Shown here: in pieces, positions 27,642 to 35,918 of the stretch | Position numbering within the stretch: the first letter of the stretch is position 1 | How the letters are laid out: every line of letters begins with the position of its first letter | DNA from: JAMQKA01 sp043951865 | GTDB taxonomy: Bacteria > Bacteroidota > Rhodothermia > Balneolales > Balneolaceae | Direction of reading: 5' to 3' | Length of the DNA stretch: 64,000 nt | Assembly (NCBI RefSeq): GCF_043951865.1 | Contig: NZ_JBINJF010000001.1 | Location: forward strand, 359,833-423,832 | Notes under the pieces: model-generated | Databases searched by the model: none | The model's input: only the letters and a program-made list of their open reading frames with translations | Told to the model about the DNA's origin: nothing | Translations under genes and position numbers: made by a program

Positions 27642-30410
27642 TTACAGGCTTAATTTCACGCCAAGTTTACCCTGGAATGAGTAAAACTCCTGTTGCTCAG
27701 GCCGGGTGGGAATGCCGTTGTAATAACGAAGTGGCTCATTGGTCAAGTTGACGAGATCGGCAAACACCCGGACGCTGGGTGTTACCTGCTGGCTCAGCGA
27801 CAGGTCGATCTGGGTGCGTTTATCGTAGTACCGATCGTCGCTACTGACTTCCCGGATTTCATCCACAAATTCACCGCTGTAGTTGAGCGACACTCTTCCG
27901 CTGAACCCGTACTTTTCGTACGAAAGCGCAATATTGGCCACATCAGCGGCCTGTCCGGGCAGCGAAACAGTCCGCGCGTTTCCGCCTTTGGTTGTCAGGC
28001 GGGCCTCCGACCAGGTGTAGGTGTAATTTGCATAAATTCCGAATCCGCTGGCAAAGCCTGGTAAAAAGGTGAGCTGACGCTGCAGGGCCAGCTCAAAGCC
28101 GATCAAGTCGGCATCGTCGCCGTTGATCGGCTGTTCTGCCTCGAAACCGTCATAGGGAGAGTTGGGTTGCTGCAGGTCAAACAACGCCGTGTAAATAAAG
28201 TTGTCGATCTTCTTATAAAACGCGCCGGCGGAGAGGATCCCGATGTTGCTGAAATAATACTCTCCCATCAGGTCCACATTCATGGACCGCGCCGGTTCCA
28301 GGTCCGGGTTACCGAGCTCAATCTCTTCGTCCGGCCGGGAAACGATCTGGTACGGAACCAGGTCAAAGTAGTTGGGCTTGGCATAGGTGTTGGTCCAGGC
28401 CAGGCGCAGGTTGGCTTTATCCTGCAGGTCATACTTCAGATGCACCATGGGAAGAATAAAATCAGAACTATTTTGTTCGCTTACCGATGGAATTGGCTGA
28501 ACCAACTCTTCATTTTGATCGTACTCAATAATATTCCCTTCGTATTCCGTGGCCAGGTGCTCGTATCTTGCCCCGAGAAGAGCATTAAATCTCCCGAAAT
28601 CCATGTCGGTCATTACATATCCGGCGTAGGTATCTTCCGTGGCATTGTAATCTTCAGCGTTGGATGATTCAATGGTGTCCTCCTGATCGAGCTCAAAATC
28701 CGACCGGTTATTATCGAAAAGCGCATTCATCCTGTTGCCGGTGGTGAATAAGCCGATGCCGCCGGCATAATTACCAGCCAGGTAGTCACTGTCTTCGAAA
28801 TTCCCGAGGATCTCCTGGTAGGTGGTGTTCCCGTTATAATCGCCATAAATATTCTCGGTAAGTACCCGATCTTTGCTTTTGAACCTACCCAGCCCACCGA
28901 GTTTTACGGATCCTGAAATCCCCGGGGAAAGCGTGAACTCCCGTGCTACATTCAACCGGGTGGTAATATGCTGGTCGGTGGTTAGCTCGGAGGCGTCGCC
29001 GAATTCATCGAACTCAAAAGACCCGTAGTTATACACGCCGGCGGCTGACGGGGCCTGCGCGGTAGTGGAAAACTGCGGGTAGTCAGGATCGGTGCCGTCA
29101 AAACGGATAAACTCGATATCATCTCCGCTTTGATCCTCAAACGCCTGGGCAAAAATAATTTCGCGGTCGCTTGGGGTATCCTGGTCGGAGTAGGAGTAGG
29201 AGAGCCCGTAGTCTAGCACCAGGTCGCTGCCCAGTAGATGCTCACCACCCGTCGATACACTGAAAATCTGCTGTTGTTCCAGCCGGTCTTTAAATTCTCT
29301 ATAGACCTCATCGGCCGCCATGCCCAGCAAACGCCGGTATTCCTGGTCGGCGAAATAGTTGTAACTGGTATTCAGGAAGAGTTTGGAATCCCTGTTAAAA
29401 CGATAATCGAAATTGGCCGTGGTTCCGAAACGCTCGCGCGTGAGTTCGTAATCGCGCAGTTCCATCTCCTCGATCGCGCCTTCATCATATGCCATCTCAT
29501 TGTTATCTGAACCGAGCGAAAACTTGTTGTAATTGGCGCCGATCATGTAACCAAACTGGTTATCGTCGCCCACGCGCTGGCCATAATTTATTGATCCCCT
29601 CCCTCCGAACGGGGTGAGATCACTCACATTATTGTGGTATCCGCCGTTGGCCGTGATGTTCAGCAGCCTGTTTGCGGAGATCGCCGACTTGGTTTCCAGG
29701 TTGACCGAACCGCCTATGGCATCGCCGTCCATATCCGGTGTAATGGCTTTGGTTACCTCGATGCTCCCAAGTACGTCAGAGGGGATCATATCGAGTGCGA
29801 TGGAGCGGCCGTCACCCTCGGGGGCGGCTATCTGTTCGCCGTTGATGCTGATATTACTCAAACTGGGGCTGGTGCCGCGGATCTGCACGTACCGCGCTTC
29901 GCCCTGGTCACTCTGGATGTTGATGCCGGGAATGCGCTTTAGCGATTCCCCCACATTTGGATCCGGAAACGTGGATATCAGCTCGGCATCGATGATATTT
30001 TTAATATTCATCGCCTCTTTCTGCCGGCTCAGCGCCCTGGATTGCCCTTCCCTTACGCCGTTGACCATAATACCGTCCAGCTCCACAAAGTTGTCGGTCA
30101 GGGCGATCTCCAGGTCGGTCATTTCACCAGCTTTGACTTCGACGTCTATCTGCTGTGTTTCGTATCCCAGATAACTGGCAACAATAGTGTATGAACCCGG
30201 GTTAAGGCCGCGAAAAACGAATCGGCCATCCCGGTCGGTACTCGTCCCTTTAGAAGTGCCCTCCAGTTTTATATTGGCACCCGGCAGGGCCTCACCTCTT
30301 CTCTCGTCCAACACTTCTCCTCGTATTTCTCCATCCTGGGCATACCCTGAAAAAGATATTCCCAAAACTAAAAGGGCACTAAAAATTATTAATTGTAGTA
30401 ATCTGTACAT
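27642..30410 (-). CDS. TonB-dependent receptor with carboxypeptidase-regulatory N-domain
   Basis: An outer-membrane active importer. The 922-residue protein has a signal peptide (residues 1-24), a CarboxypepD_reg-like domain (about 26-105, GEIRGEVLDERRGEALPGAN), a plug (about 125-235, with GESLKRIPGINIQ and the RYVQIRGTSP strand) and a 22-strand-type barrel ending in the typical aromatic C-terminal signal GKLGVKLSL. It is probably cotranscribed with the phytase-like gene downstream. The substrate is likely an inositol phosphate or its product, from neighbourhood only. Energy would come from a TonB/ExbBD system such as that at 32-34 kb. Confidence 0.93.
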   Translation of the reverse strand: MYRLLQLIIFSALLVLGISFSGYAQDGEIRGEVLDERRGEALPGANIKLEGTSKGTSTDRDGRFVFRGLNPGSYTIVASYLGYETQQIDVEVKAGEMTDLEIALTDNFVELDGIMVNGVREGQSRALSRQKEAMNIKNIIDAELISTFPDPNVGESLKRIPGINIQSDQGEARYVQIRGTSPSLSNISINGEQIAAPEGDGRSIALDMIPSDVLGSIEVTKAITPDMDGDAIGGSVNLETKSAISANRLLNITANGGYHNNVSDLTPFGGRGSINYGQRVGDDNQFGYMIGANYNKFSLGSDNNEMAYDEGAIEEMELRDYELTRERFGTTANFDYRFNRDSKLFLNTSYNYFADQEYRRLLGMAADEVYREFKDRLEQQQIFSVSTGGEHLLGSDLVLDYGLSYSYSDQDTPSDREIIFAQAFEDQSGDDIEFIRFDGTDPDYPQFSTTAQAPSAAGVYNYGSFEFDEFGDASELTTDQHITTRLNVAREFTLSPGISGSVKLGGLGRFKSKDRVLTENIYGDYNGNTTYQEILGNFEDSDYLAGNYAGGIGLFTTGNRMNALFDNNRSDFELDQEDTIESSNAEDYNATEDTYAGYVMTDMDFGRFNALLGARYEHLATEYEGNIIEYDQNEELVQPIPSVSEQNSSDFILPMVHLKYDLQDKANLRLAWTNTYAKPNYFDLVPYQIVSRPDEEIELGNPDLEPARSMNVDLMGEYYFSNIGILSAGAFYKKIDNFIYTALFDLQQPNSPYDGFEAEQPINGDDADLIGFELALQRQLTFLPGFASGFGIYANYTYTWSEARLTTKGGNARTVSLPGQAADVANIALSYEKYGFSGRVSLNYSGEFVDEIREVSSDDRYYDKRTQIDLSLSQQVTPSVRVFADLVNLTNEPLRYYNGIPTRPEQQEFYSFQGKLGVKLSL

Positions 30411-30854
30411 TTTATCCTTCCTTTTTCAAAATTAAATTGAAAGGAGGATACAAATCACTTGTGCCCTTAGTATTTACAGAATGTTATGGGTGTGTAATAG
30501 TTCAATGAACTCAGTGTTAAGAAAGGGTGCAGCTCTAAACAGATCTTTGAGGAGACAGGGTAAATGGTGGTATTCGGATGATCGATTCAATCCACTGATT
30601 CTTAAACTTCACAGATAATAAACCAGCACCTGCGAAGGGACTAACTCGATTTAGAGGAATCTATTTAACGTCAGCTCGGTTCAATAATTTGGCAGAGCCA
30701 GCATTTTCTTGTCAATAAAACCGTGTTGCAGTAATAAAATAAATGTTATTGGACATTCTTATCCCGAGTTGACGTTTTTATATCTGCAGGTTCAGATTAA
30801 AAGGAGATGGCTAGTCTGCTAATTGGCTGACCTTTTGAGGAGTCATTGAGTAAT
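30411..30854. other. Intergenic gap with MITE-like element
   Basis: Contains the leader of the TonB-dependent receptor gene and the repeat element 30667-30776. No coding frame or RNA gene is supported. Confidence 0.5.
30667..30776. mobile_element. MITE-like element R1, complete copy
   Basis: A 110-base element with 13-base terminal inverted repeats, AACGTCAGCTCGG and CCGAGTTGACGTT, complementary with one mismatch. Its left part (AATTTGGCAGAGCCAGC, TTTTCTTGTCAA) recurs at 55294-55350. Its right part (AGCAATAAAATAAATG-like, GGACATTCTTA, CGAGTTGACGTT) recurs at 55458-55506 and, with more change, at 56349-56437. It has no coding capacity, so it would depend on a transposase elsewhere. Confidence 0.7.
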
Positions 30855-31415
30855 TTATTTTTGGACGAATTCCATTAATTCCTGATAGGATAAAGCTCCA
30901 GCATATCGTTTTATCTCCTCATTGTTTCTAATTAGTAGCAATGTTGGTAATCCTTTAACATTGTATTTCTCCACCACTCTTTTATGCTTTACAGTATCTA
31001 TTTTAACAACAGTACAGTCCACATTTTCAGATTCTGCCAATCTTTTCAAGGGCTTATTCATCATAATACAGGGCCCGCACCATTCTGCCCAAAAGTCGAC
31101 AAGTACCAACTCCTGTCTTTGCAGAATTTGCTCCAATTCGCCTGCATCAACCTCATTTACGGCGCTTTCCTGCACCTGGTTTCGGGAATGGGCTTTTCCA
31201 CGGGTGATTTTTCGCTTCACCGAAGCCAGCGGCCAGCGAATGATGGCAAATACATTGCTGATCATCAGTATGAGAAACAGGAAAAGATGTCCGGCAACTC
31301 TCAATGGAAGCAGATAGTTCCTGGATTTATTATCGGTTAACCAATCTTCAAGTTGATTTAGCTGGGTTAGCATGAATGTTGAATTAATTTGAGTGCGTAT
31401 CACGACCTTGCGCAT
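30855..31415 (-). CDS. Membrane-anchored thioredoxin-like protein
   Basis: A dithiol-disulfide exchange protein. The 186-residue product has an N-terminal hydrophobic helix (about 35-60, LRVAGHLFLFLILMISNVFA) followed by a basic stretch and a thioredoxin domain with active site WCGPC (Cys113, Cys116) and the cis-proline motif VKGLPTLLLI. Positive charge after the helix suggests the thioredoxin domain stays in the cytoplasm, though the topology is uncertain. The start at 31415 has a good GAGAAGG site upstream. A hydrophobic anchor on a cytoplasmic-type thioredoxin is unusual. Confidence 0.85.
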   Translation of the reverse strand: MRKVVIRTQINSTFMLTQLNQLEDWLTDNKSRNYLLPLRVAGHLFLFLILMISNVFAIIRWPLASVKRKITRGKAHSRNQVQESAVNEVDAGELEQILQRQELVLVDFWAEWCGPCIMMNKPLKRLAESENVDCTVVKIDTVKHKRVVEKYNVKGLPTLLLIRNNEEIKRYAGALSYQELMEFVQK

Positions 31416-31525
31416 AACCGGCCTTCTCTACTGCTGAATGGCAACTAATGAAAGATGAGTTTTATAACCAGGAGCGGCAGGGAATTGGAGAGATATATCC
31501 TCTTTATATGGAGTTAGCTGGCCGG

Positions 31526-31878
31526 TTAATAATGAACCTGAATTTCATCTTCGTCAATTTCTATGACTGTATTTTCTTCGAATAGAGACCGCAATGTTTC
31601 AATATTTTGCTGGAATAGACGAATTAAGTCATTATTGTTAATATTTTCGGTCGAGACAACCAACAGTTCTTGTGAATGACCTTCCAAAATATAGTTATCC
31701 AAAAAATCACTGTCTTTTGAAATCACAATTCTATTCTCTCGGTCGGCAACTTCAATTATCTCTTGGTCTGAAGTAGCATTTTTTGTGGTAATTCAAGAGT
31801 ATGCTTGCTGTCAATATCTTTAGTGGATAAAAACCGGGCTAACCGTCGTGGTAGCTGAGCATCTACTAAAACTTTCAA
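31526..31878 (-). pseudogene. DUF5615 PIN-like toxin, frameshifted
   Basis: The reading begins at TTG 31878, overlapping the antitoxin stop (ATTGA): LKVLVDAQLPRRLARFLSTK, then HTLELP. The frame is lost in a T6 run at 31779-31784 (A6 on the coding strand) and continues one frame over as NATSDQEIIEVADRENRIVI, then SKDSDFLDN to the stop at 31526. Adding one base gives a normal 117-residue PIN-like (Mut7-C/DUF5615) protein with its acidic DAQLP and SKDSDF motifs. So either the toxin is inactivated by a single-base deletion or the base is an assembly error. Confidence 0.8.
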
Positions 31879-32111
31879 TGAACTATTTTTTGCGACTTTT
31901 TAGTTTGGGTAAGTCGAGCAGCATATTCCAGGCATGCCAACAGATCTTCTTTTTCTAAATCGGGATAATCTTCAAGTATTTCTTCACTACTCATGCCTGA
32001 TGCCATCAGATCCAACATCGAATCGACTGGATAACGCAGTCCACGAATTGTCGGTTTACCATGGCAAATATCCGGTTTTTTGGTAATTCTGTTTAAGAGT
32101 TTTTGACTCAT
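31875..32111 (-). CDS. DUF433 antitoxin
   Basis: The antitoxin of a DUF433-DUF5615 type II pair. The 78-residue protein shows the DUF433 pattern: ITKKPDICHGKPTIRGLRYPV, then DLMASGMSSEEILEDYPDLEKEDLLACLEYAARL, a winged-helix-like fold with the conserved KPxIRGxR turn. The start at 32111 (MSQKLL) gives the usual family length; a non-ATG start a little upstream is possible. Its stop overlaps the toxin start, as in intact pairs. The antitoxin looks intact while its partner is frameshifted. Confidence 0.85.
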   Translation of the reverse strand: MSQKLLNRITKKPDICHGKPTIRGLRYPVDSMLDLMASGMSSEEILEDYPDLEKEDLLACLEYAARLTQTKKSQKIVH

Positions 32112-32417
32112 AACTATAACCTGTTTCTTCTGATAATACACAATCAAATAACGATTGACAACCTCAAGTAATTTGGTGCCTTTTTGTGAGAACAGCTAAT
32201 CTCTAAAATATACAAACAAGGATAGCGTATAAAAATTGACCTGCGAATAATATGAGAGGCATCCCTGATCATATAAATCACGGTTCATATTCTGTGTGTC
32301 AATTTAGAACTGTGACCCACTTAATAGCTGCGATGAACTGTGCATTTCCACTGTGCAAAATCGGTTCCTGCCCATCACAAGTCTTCGACTACACAAAAGG
32401 AATGGATAAAACGCCGG
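32112..32417. other. Intergenic gap upstream of toxin-antitoxin pair
   Basis: Holds the likely promoter of the DUF433 gene and the 3' flank of tonB. No gene or strong terminator is seen. Confidence 0.4.
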
Positions 32418-33239
32418 CTACTGCAGTACAAACCGGAAGGTAATGGTTCCCCACTGGTTCTGCTGCGGCACGCCTGCGGGCAGCCGCGAGAAGCGCCAGC
32501 TGCGGAGGGTGCGGATCACTTCGCGCTCGAGCTCGGCGTTCATTTTTTTCAGGGGGATAATGCGCCCGATCGTTCCATCCGGTCTTACCTCAAAACGTAT
32601 GGTGATCGTGGCTTCCGAATCCGCCACATTGTCCGGCAGCGGCTGTACCATGGGCGCCCTGTTGATATTGCCTTCAAAACTCAGGTTGTAGGGAGACGAT
32701 TTTTCCGTATCGGTGCCGGTTCCCTGGTCGGCATCCATCTGTCCCTCGGCTCCCTCCTGGTCGCCGCTGGTTTCCGCCCCTTCCTCAACGGTTTCTGCCT
32801 GTTCCGTTTTGGGTGGGACCGTAACCTCCTCCTGCTGTTCCTGGGCCGTTTCCTCCTGCGGTTCAACCTTGTCGGTATCCGGAGTCTCCAGTTCCTCTTC
32901 CTGGATCTCCTGTTCCTGGTCGGGGGCATCTACCGGCTTGGTGGTCTCTTCAGTGGTGGCCTCCTGCTGTTCCTCGGGCTGGGTTTGTTCCGGCTGCGGC
33001 TCTTCAGGCTCCGTTTCGGAAGGATCCGGGCGCGTGGCGACCTGTTCGGCCTGTTCCTCGGCATACTCAGCCTGTGTTCCGGTGCGAAACTCTCCAAATT
33101 CAACCTCGATAAACGAGGGACGCAGATTTTGATTAATGCTGAATGTATAAAGCAAAAAGAAGATCAGAAGCACAAGATGCAGCCCTCCCGTTACCGTCAG
33201 GGCAAATCGATCCTCTTCTTTTATCTTTTCCAATATCAT
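32418..33239 (-). CDS. tonB: TonB energy transducer
   Basis: Links the inner-membrane proton motive force to outer-membrane receptors. The 273-residue protein has an N-terminal transmembrane helix (about 14-36), a long periplasmic region very rich in Glu, Gln, Pro and Thr (about 55-165), and a C-terminal TonB domain (about 195-273) with ATITIRFEVRPDGTIGRII, then ELEREVIRTLRSWRFSRLP. The spacer is acidic, unlike the Pro-Lys spacer of enterobacterial TonB. It is 6 bp downstream of exbD and 420 bp from exbB. Confidence 0.9.
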   Translation of the reverse strand: MILEKIKEEDRFALTVTGGLHLVLLIFFLLYTFSINQNLRPSFIEVEFGEFRTGTQAEYAEEQAEQVATRPDPSETEPEEPQPEQTQPEEQQEATTEETTKPVDAPDQEQEIQEEELETPDTDKVEPQEETAQEQQEEVTVPPKTEQAETVEEGAETSGDQEGAEGQMDADQGTGTDTEKSSPYNLSFEGNINRAPMVQPLPDNVADSEATITIRFEVRPDGTIGRIIPLKKMNAELEREVIRTLRSWRFSRLPAGVPQQNQWGTITFRFVLQ

Positions 33240-33245
33240 GCTAGT

Positions 33246-33656
33246 CTAACTGGACCCTCGTTCCGTTGCCATGATTATACGCAGGTCTAGTGCTTTGGCA
33301 ATATTCATCACCCGCACCGCATTATCGATAATAGCGTCCTTGTCAGCCCGTAAAACGAGAGTGCCCTGCGGTTTGTTATTCCGGGCTTCCCGAATGGCGG
33401 AGGCCAGCATTCCGGTACTGGCCGGTTCACCGTCAACAAAGAATTTGCCATCCTGGGTAACAGTCACTGTTATGTACTGGGTCTGGGTTTCAGCGCCCGT
33501 CTCCGCTTTTGGAATTTCCACCTTGATGCCGTAGTTGGTCACAAACGACGATGTAAGCAGAAAAAAGATAAGCAGGAGCAGTACAATATCGGTCAGTGAC
33601 GACTGTGAAAACAGTGTAAGCGGCTCCAGGCGGTCATCATCTTTTCTAAAATCCAT
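33246..33656 (-). CDS. exbD: ExbD/TolR biopolymer transport protein
   Basis: A proton-channel partner of ExbB. The 136-residue protein has one N-terminal helix (SLTDIVLLLLIFFLLTSSFV, about 19-38) containing the conserved Asp of ExbD/TolR (LTDIVLLLLIFF), and a periplasmic domain with EIPKAETG, VLRADKDAIIDNAVRVMNIAKALDLRIIMAT. It lies directly between exbB and tonB, so ExbD is favoured over TolR. Confidence 0.93.
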   Translation of the reverse strand: MDFRKDDDRLEPLTLFSQSSLTDIVLLLLIFFLLTSSFVTNYGIKVEIPKAETGAETQTQYITVTVTQDGKFFVDGEPASTGMLASAIREARNNKPQGTLVLRADKDAIIDNAVRVMNIAKALDLRIIMATERGSS

Positions 33657-33658
33657 TG

Positions 33659-34402
33659 TTACATCACTCCTTTATGTTCTTTTTCGGCATCTTTCTTCCG
33701 GGATGGAGTCTGCAGCATCTCAATAAAGTCAGAAGATGCATTCTCGAGCTCGTGCACCATCCGGTTAATCTTGCCCAATAAAAAGTTGTAAAATCCATAG
33801 GCAAAAATACCCACAATAAGACCGGTGGCCGTGGTAATCAGGGCCTCCCAGATTCCACCGGCCAGCACGCTGGGATTTACATTTCCCTGCAGCGCCTGAA
33901 TATCCATAAATGCCTCAATCATACCGGTTACCGTACCCGTAAAGCCAACCAGGGGCGCCACACCGGCGATAGTGGCCAGCCAGTTCATCCGTTTCTCCAG
34001 GTGAAAGATCTCTTTTTTGCCGGCATTATGGATCACATCCTCAATATCACGTATGGGGCGACCCAGGCGACGTATTCCCGCTTTCAAAATACGCGCAAGC
34101 GGTTTGTCGATACCGTCGCAGTAGGTCAATGCCCGCTGGCGGTCGCCATCCTTGAGCATGCTTTCAATAGTGCGGAGGAACTTGTCGATCTCCATGCGGG
34201 AGTTGTTGAGCGACCGCCACCGTTCAGCGATGACATATACCGCCAGCACTGAAAGTATGAACAGCGGAATCATCAGAATTCCGCCTTCGACGAGCAGGTC
34301 AAAAATTGACATCGATTGTTGCTGCAGTGCCACGCCGGCTGTATCCTGGGCGGCACCTGTGGTATCAACTTGTTGGATCAGAAAAAATAAGATAGCGTAC
34401 AT
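33659..34402 (-). CDS. exbB: ExbB/TolQ/MotA-family proton channel protein
   Basis: A channel subunit that energises TonB. The 247-residue protein has a signal-like first helix, a helix near residue 35-55 (ILMIPLFILSVLAVYVIAERW), and the two C-terminal channel helices (AGVAPLVGFTGTVTGMIEAF and ITTATGLIVGIFAYGFYNFL) with the conserved GLLGTV-like turn and channel Thr. The start was placed at ATG 34402 rather than the TTG two codons upstream. It is followed by exbD after 2 bp and preceded by the HU-SPOR gene. Confidence 0.92.
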   Translation of the reverse strand: MYAILFFLIQQVDTTGAAQDTAGVALQQQSMSIFDLLVEGGILMIPLFILSVLAVYVIAERWRSLNNSRMEIDKFLRTIESMLKDGDRQRALTYCDGIDKPLARILKAGIRRLGRPIRDIEDVIHNAGKKEIFHLEKRMNWLATIAGVAPLVGFTGTVTGMIEAFMDIQALQGNVNPSVLAGGIWEALITTATGLIVGIFAYGFYNFLLGKINRMVHELENASSDFIEMLQTPSRKKDAEKEHKGVM

Positions 34403-34423
34403 ATACAAAAAGGTTTTCGTTTG

Positions 34424-35713
34424 TTACCTAATACGTTTAATAAAAAAGTTGTTGCTTAGTGAACCGGGCAGCTTTTGAGCAGTTTCCTGCGCATCAGCGA
34501 TCGTCTTGAACTGGCCCAGCCCAATTCGCCAGTATTTTTCGCCATTTACGATGGCGGATACCAGTATGGTCCGGTATCCCTCCTGACGCATATTGTGATA
34601 TATTTCTCGCGCATTTTTCTGGTTTTGCATTGAGTGGACGACAATGGTGTACCCATCATTCGCTTTTTTATTCAGCTTGCCCGTCAGACCATAAACGGAA
34701 CTGGCCGCCGAATCGTCTCCATCATCACTTGCTACTTCATTCGCCGTTTCAGGTTCCGAATGTTCCGACTTTTGCCCGGCTTCGGGGCTGTCTTGCGGTG
34801 GTTCTTGCCGACTCGCCGTTTCGGAACCGGCATCCGGTTCCCGGTCGTTGCCTTCTCCGGCAGACCCATTTTCCGTTTCCGGTTCCACCGAACCATTCTG
34901 CTGGGTCACCGCTGCCACCCCCGAATCATTGCTCATATTCCGGGAAGAGTCTGGCTCAGATGTCCCTGCCATATTATACACCAGCCAAACTGCTATGGCA
35001 ACAAAAATGACGGAGGCGGCGGCAATCATTACAAATGATGCGGTCTCGTCGCTCTTTTTTTGCTCTCCCGCTCCGTTGGCTGTCACCTTTTTTGTCGACT
35101 CCGGTTTCTCTTCGGGTACAGGAACAGGCTTCTTCACTTCCCGGGGTTCCTCCCGCTCATCCAGCATCGGCTCTTTCCCGGACTCCTTTGGCTTTTGCTG
35201 GCCGGGATCGCCTGTTGTTTCATCAGCCGCCGGCTCCTCTTCCCCCTGTATTTCGGCATCGGGTTCAGAATCGCTCTCCTCTTCCGCCGTGGATTCGGGA
35301 GACTGTTCTTCATCCTCCCAGCCCCAGATGTCTTCATCCTCGGGCCAGACCTCGCTTTCCTGGTACTCTTCGGCCGTCTTCCGGTCGTCAACCTCATCCT
35401 CCTCTTTCTCTGCGGATGGGGTGGCGGGACCGGTCATCTCTTCAGGCTCTTCGTAGGCCCCGATCAGCTCGATCGGCTTCATGCCCGCATATTTGTTGTT
35501 GATCTCCGTCCGGAGTTCCTCCGACGGTTCAAATGTCAGCTCCCCCTCCTTTGTAAGGAACCGACCGAATTTTTCTATTTCAAATCCTTCCTCCTGTTCT
35601 GCGACCTTGTGAATCCGGCTGATCAGTTCAACAAGCTGCTCTTCGGCCTGGTCGGTCGACATTCCTGTTTTTTGTGCCAGTAGCTCAACCAGTTGTTCTC
35701 TGTTTATTTTCAT
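34424..35713 (-). CDS. HU-SPOR fusion membrane protein
   Basis: The 429-residue protein joins an HU-like N-terminal domain (about 1-90, MKINREQLVELLAQKTGMS and IEKFGRFLTKEGELTFEPS), an acidic low-complexity linker (about 95-215), a single transmembrane helix (about 225-248, SFVMIAAASVIFVAIAVWLV), a second Ser/Glu-rich linker and a C-terminal SPOR domain (about 350-429) that would bind denuded septal peptidoglycan. Such HU-CCDC81/SPOR proteins are found in Bacteroidota and may tie nucleoid or division functions to the cell wall. DNA binding by the N-domain is unproven. It lies between a mini-HU gene and exbB. Confidence 0.85.
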   Translation of the reverse strand: MKINREQLVELLAQKTGMSTDQAEEQLVELISRIHKVAEQEEGFEIEKFGRFLTKEGELTFEPSEELRTEINNKYAGMKPIELIGAYEEPEEMTGPATPSAEKEEDEVDDRKTAEEYQESEVWPEDEDIWGWEDEEQSPESTAEEESDSEPDAEIQGEEEPAADETTGDPGQQKPKESGKEPMLDEREEPREVKKPVPVPEEKPESTKKVTANGAGEQKKSDETASFVMIAAASVIFVAIAVWLVYNMAGTSEPDSSRNMSNDSGVAAVTQQNGSVEPETENGSAGEGNDREPDAGSETASRQEPPQDSPEAGQKSEHSEPETANEVASDDGDDSAASSVYGLTGKLNKKANDGYTIVVHSMQNQKNAREIYHNMRQEGYRTILVSAIVNGEKYWRIGLGQFKTIADAQETAQKLPGSLSNNFFIKRIR

Positions 35714-35722
35714 ACCCCTAAT

Positions 35723-35917
35723 CTAACCTTTGTCCGGAATAAACGTGATCACATCCCTGGGTGGTACCATAACCACCTGCCCATTTGCGTGCTGCTGCTG
35801 TCTCTGTTTTAAATGTATCTGTTTAAATGTGCCCAGCCCCCTGATCTGTATCTCATTTTTCCTGGCTACCTGATCGCGAACAATATCGGCAAAAGCGTCG
35901 AGAAATTCTTTCTTCAT
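35723..35917 (-). CDS. Short HU-like DNA-binding protein
   Basis: Only 64 residues long, about two thirds of a normal HU (90). It has an HU N-terminal helix pattern (MKKEFLDAFADIVRDQVARK), the turn EIQIRGLGTFKQI corresponding to the HU motif GFGxF, and an end in ITFIPDKG, like the HU C-terminal RxPxxG region. The N-terminal dimerisation helix is shortened. It sits 1 bp after the outer-membrane protein gene and 9 bp before the HU-SPOR gene, so it may be a partner of the latter's HU domain or a shortened free HU. Confidence 0.7.
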   Translation of the reverse strand: MKKEFLDAFADIVRDQVARKNEIQIRGLGTFKQIHLKQRQQQHANGQVVMVPPRDVITFIPDKG

Positions 35918-35918
35918 C

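Noticed and set aside
34848..35456. 202-codon Ser-rich plus-strand frame opposite the HU-SPOR gene
   Set aside because: It is antisense to an acidic Glu/Ser linker; its Ser-rich composition is a shadow of the real gene.
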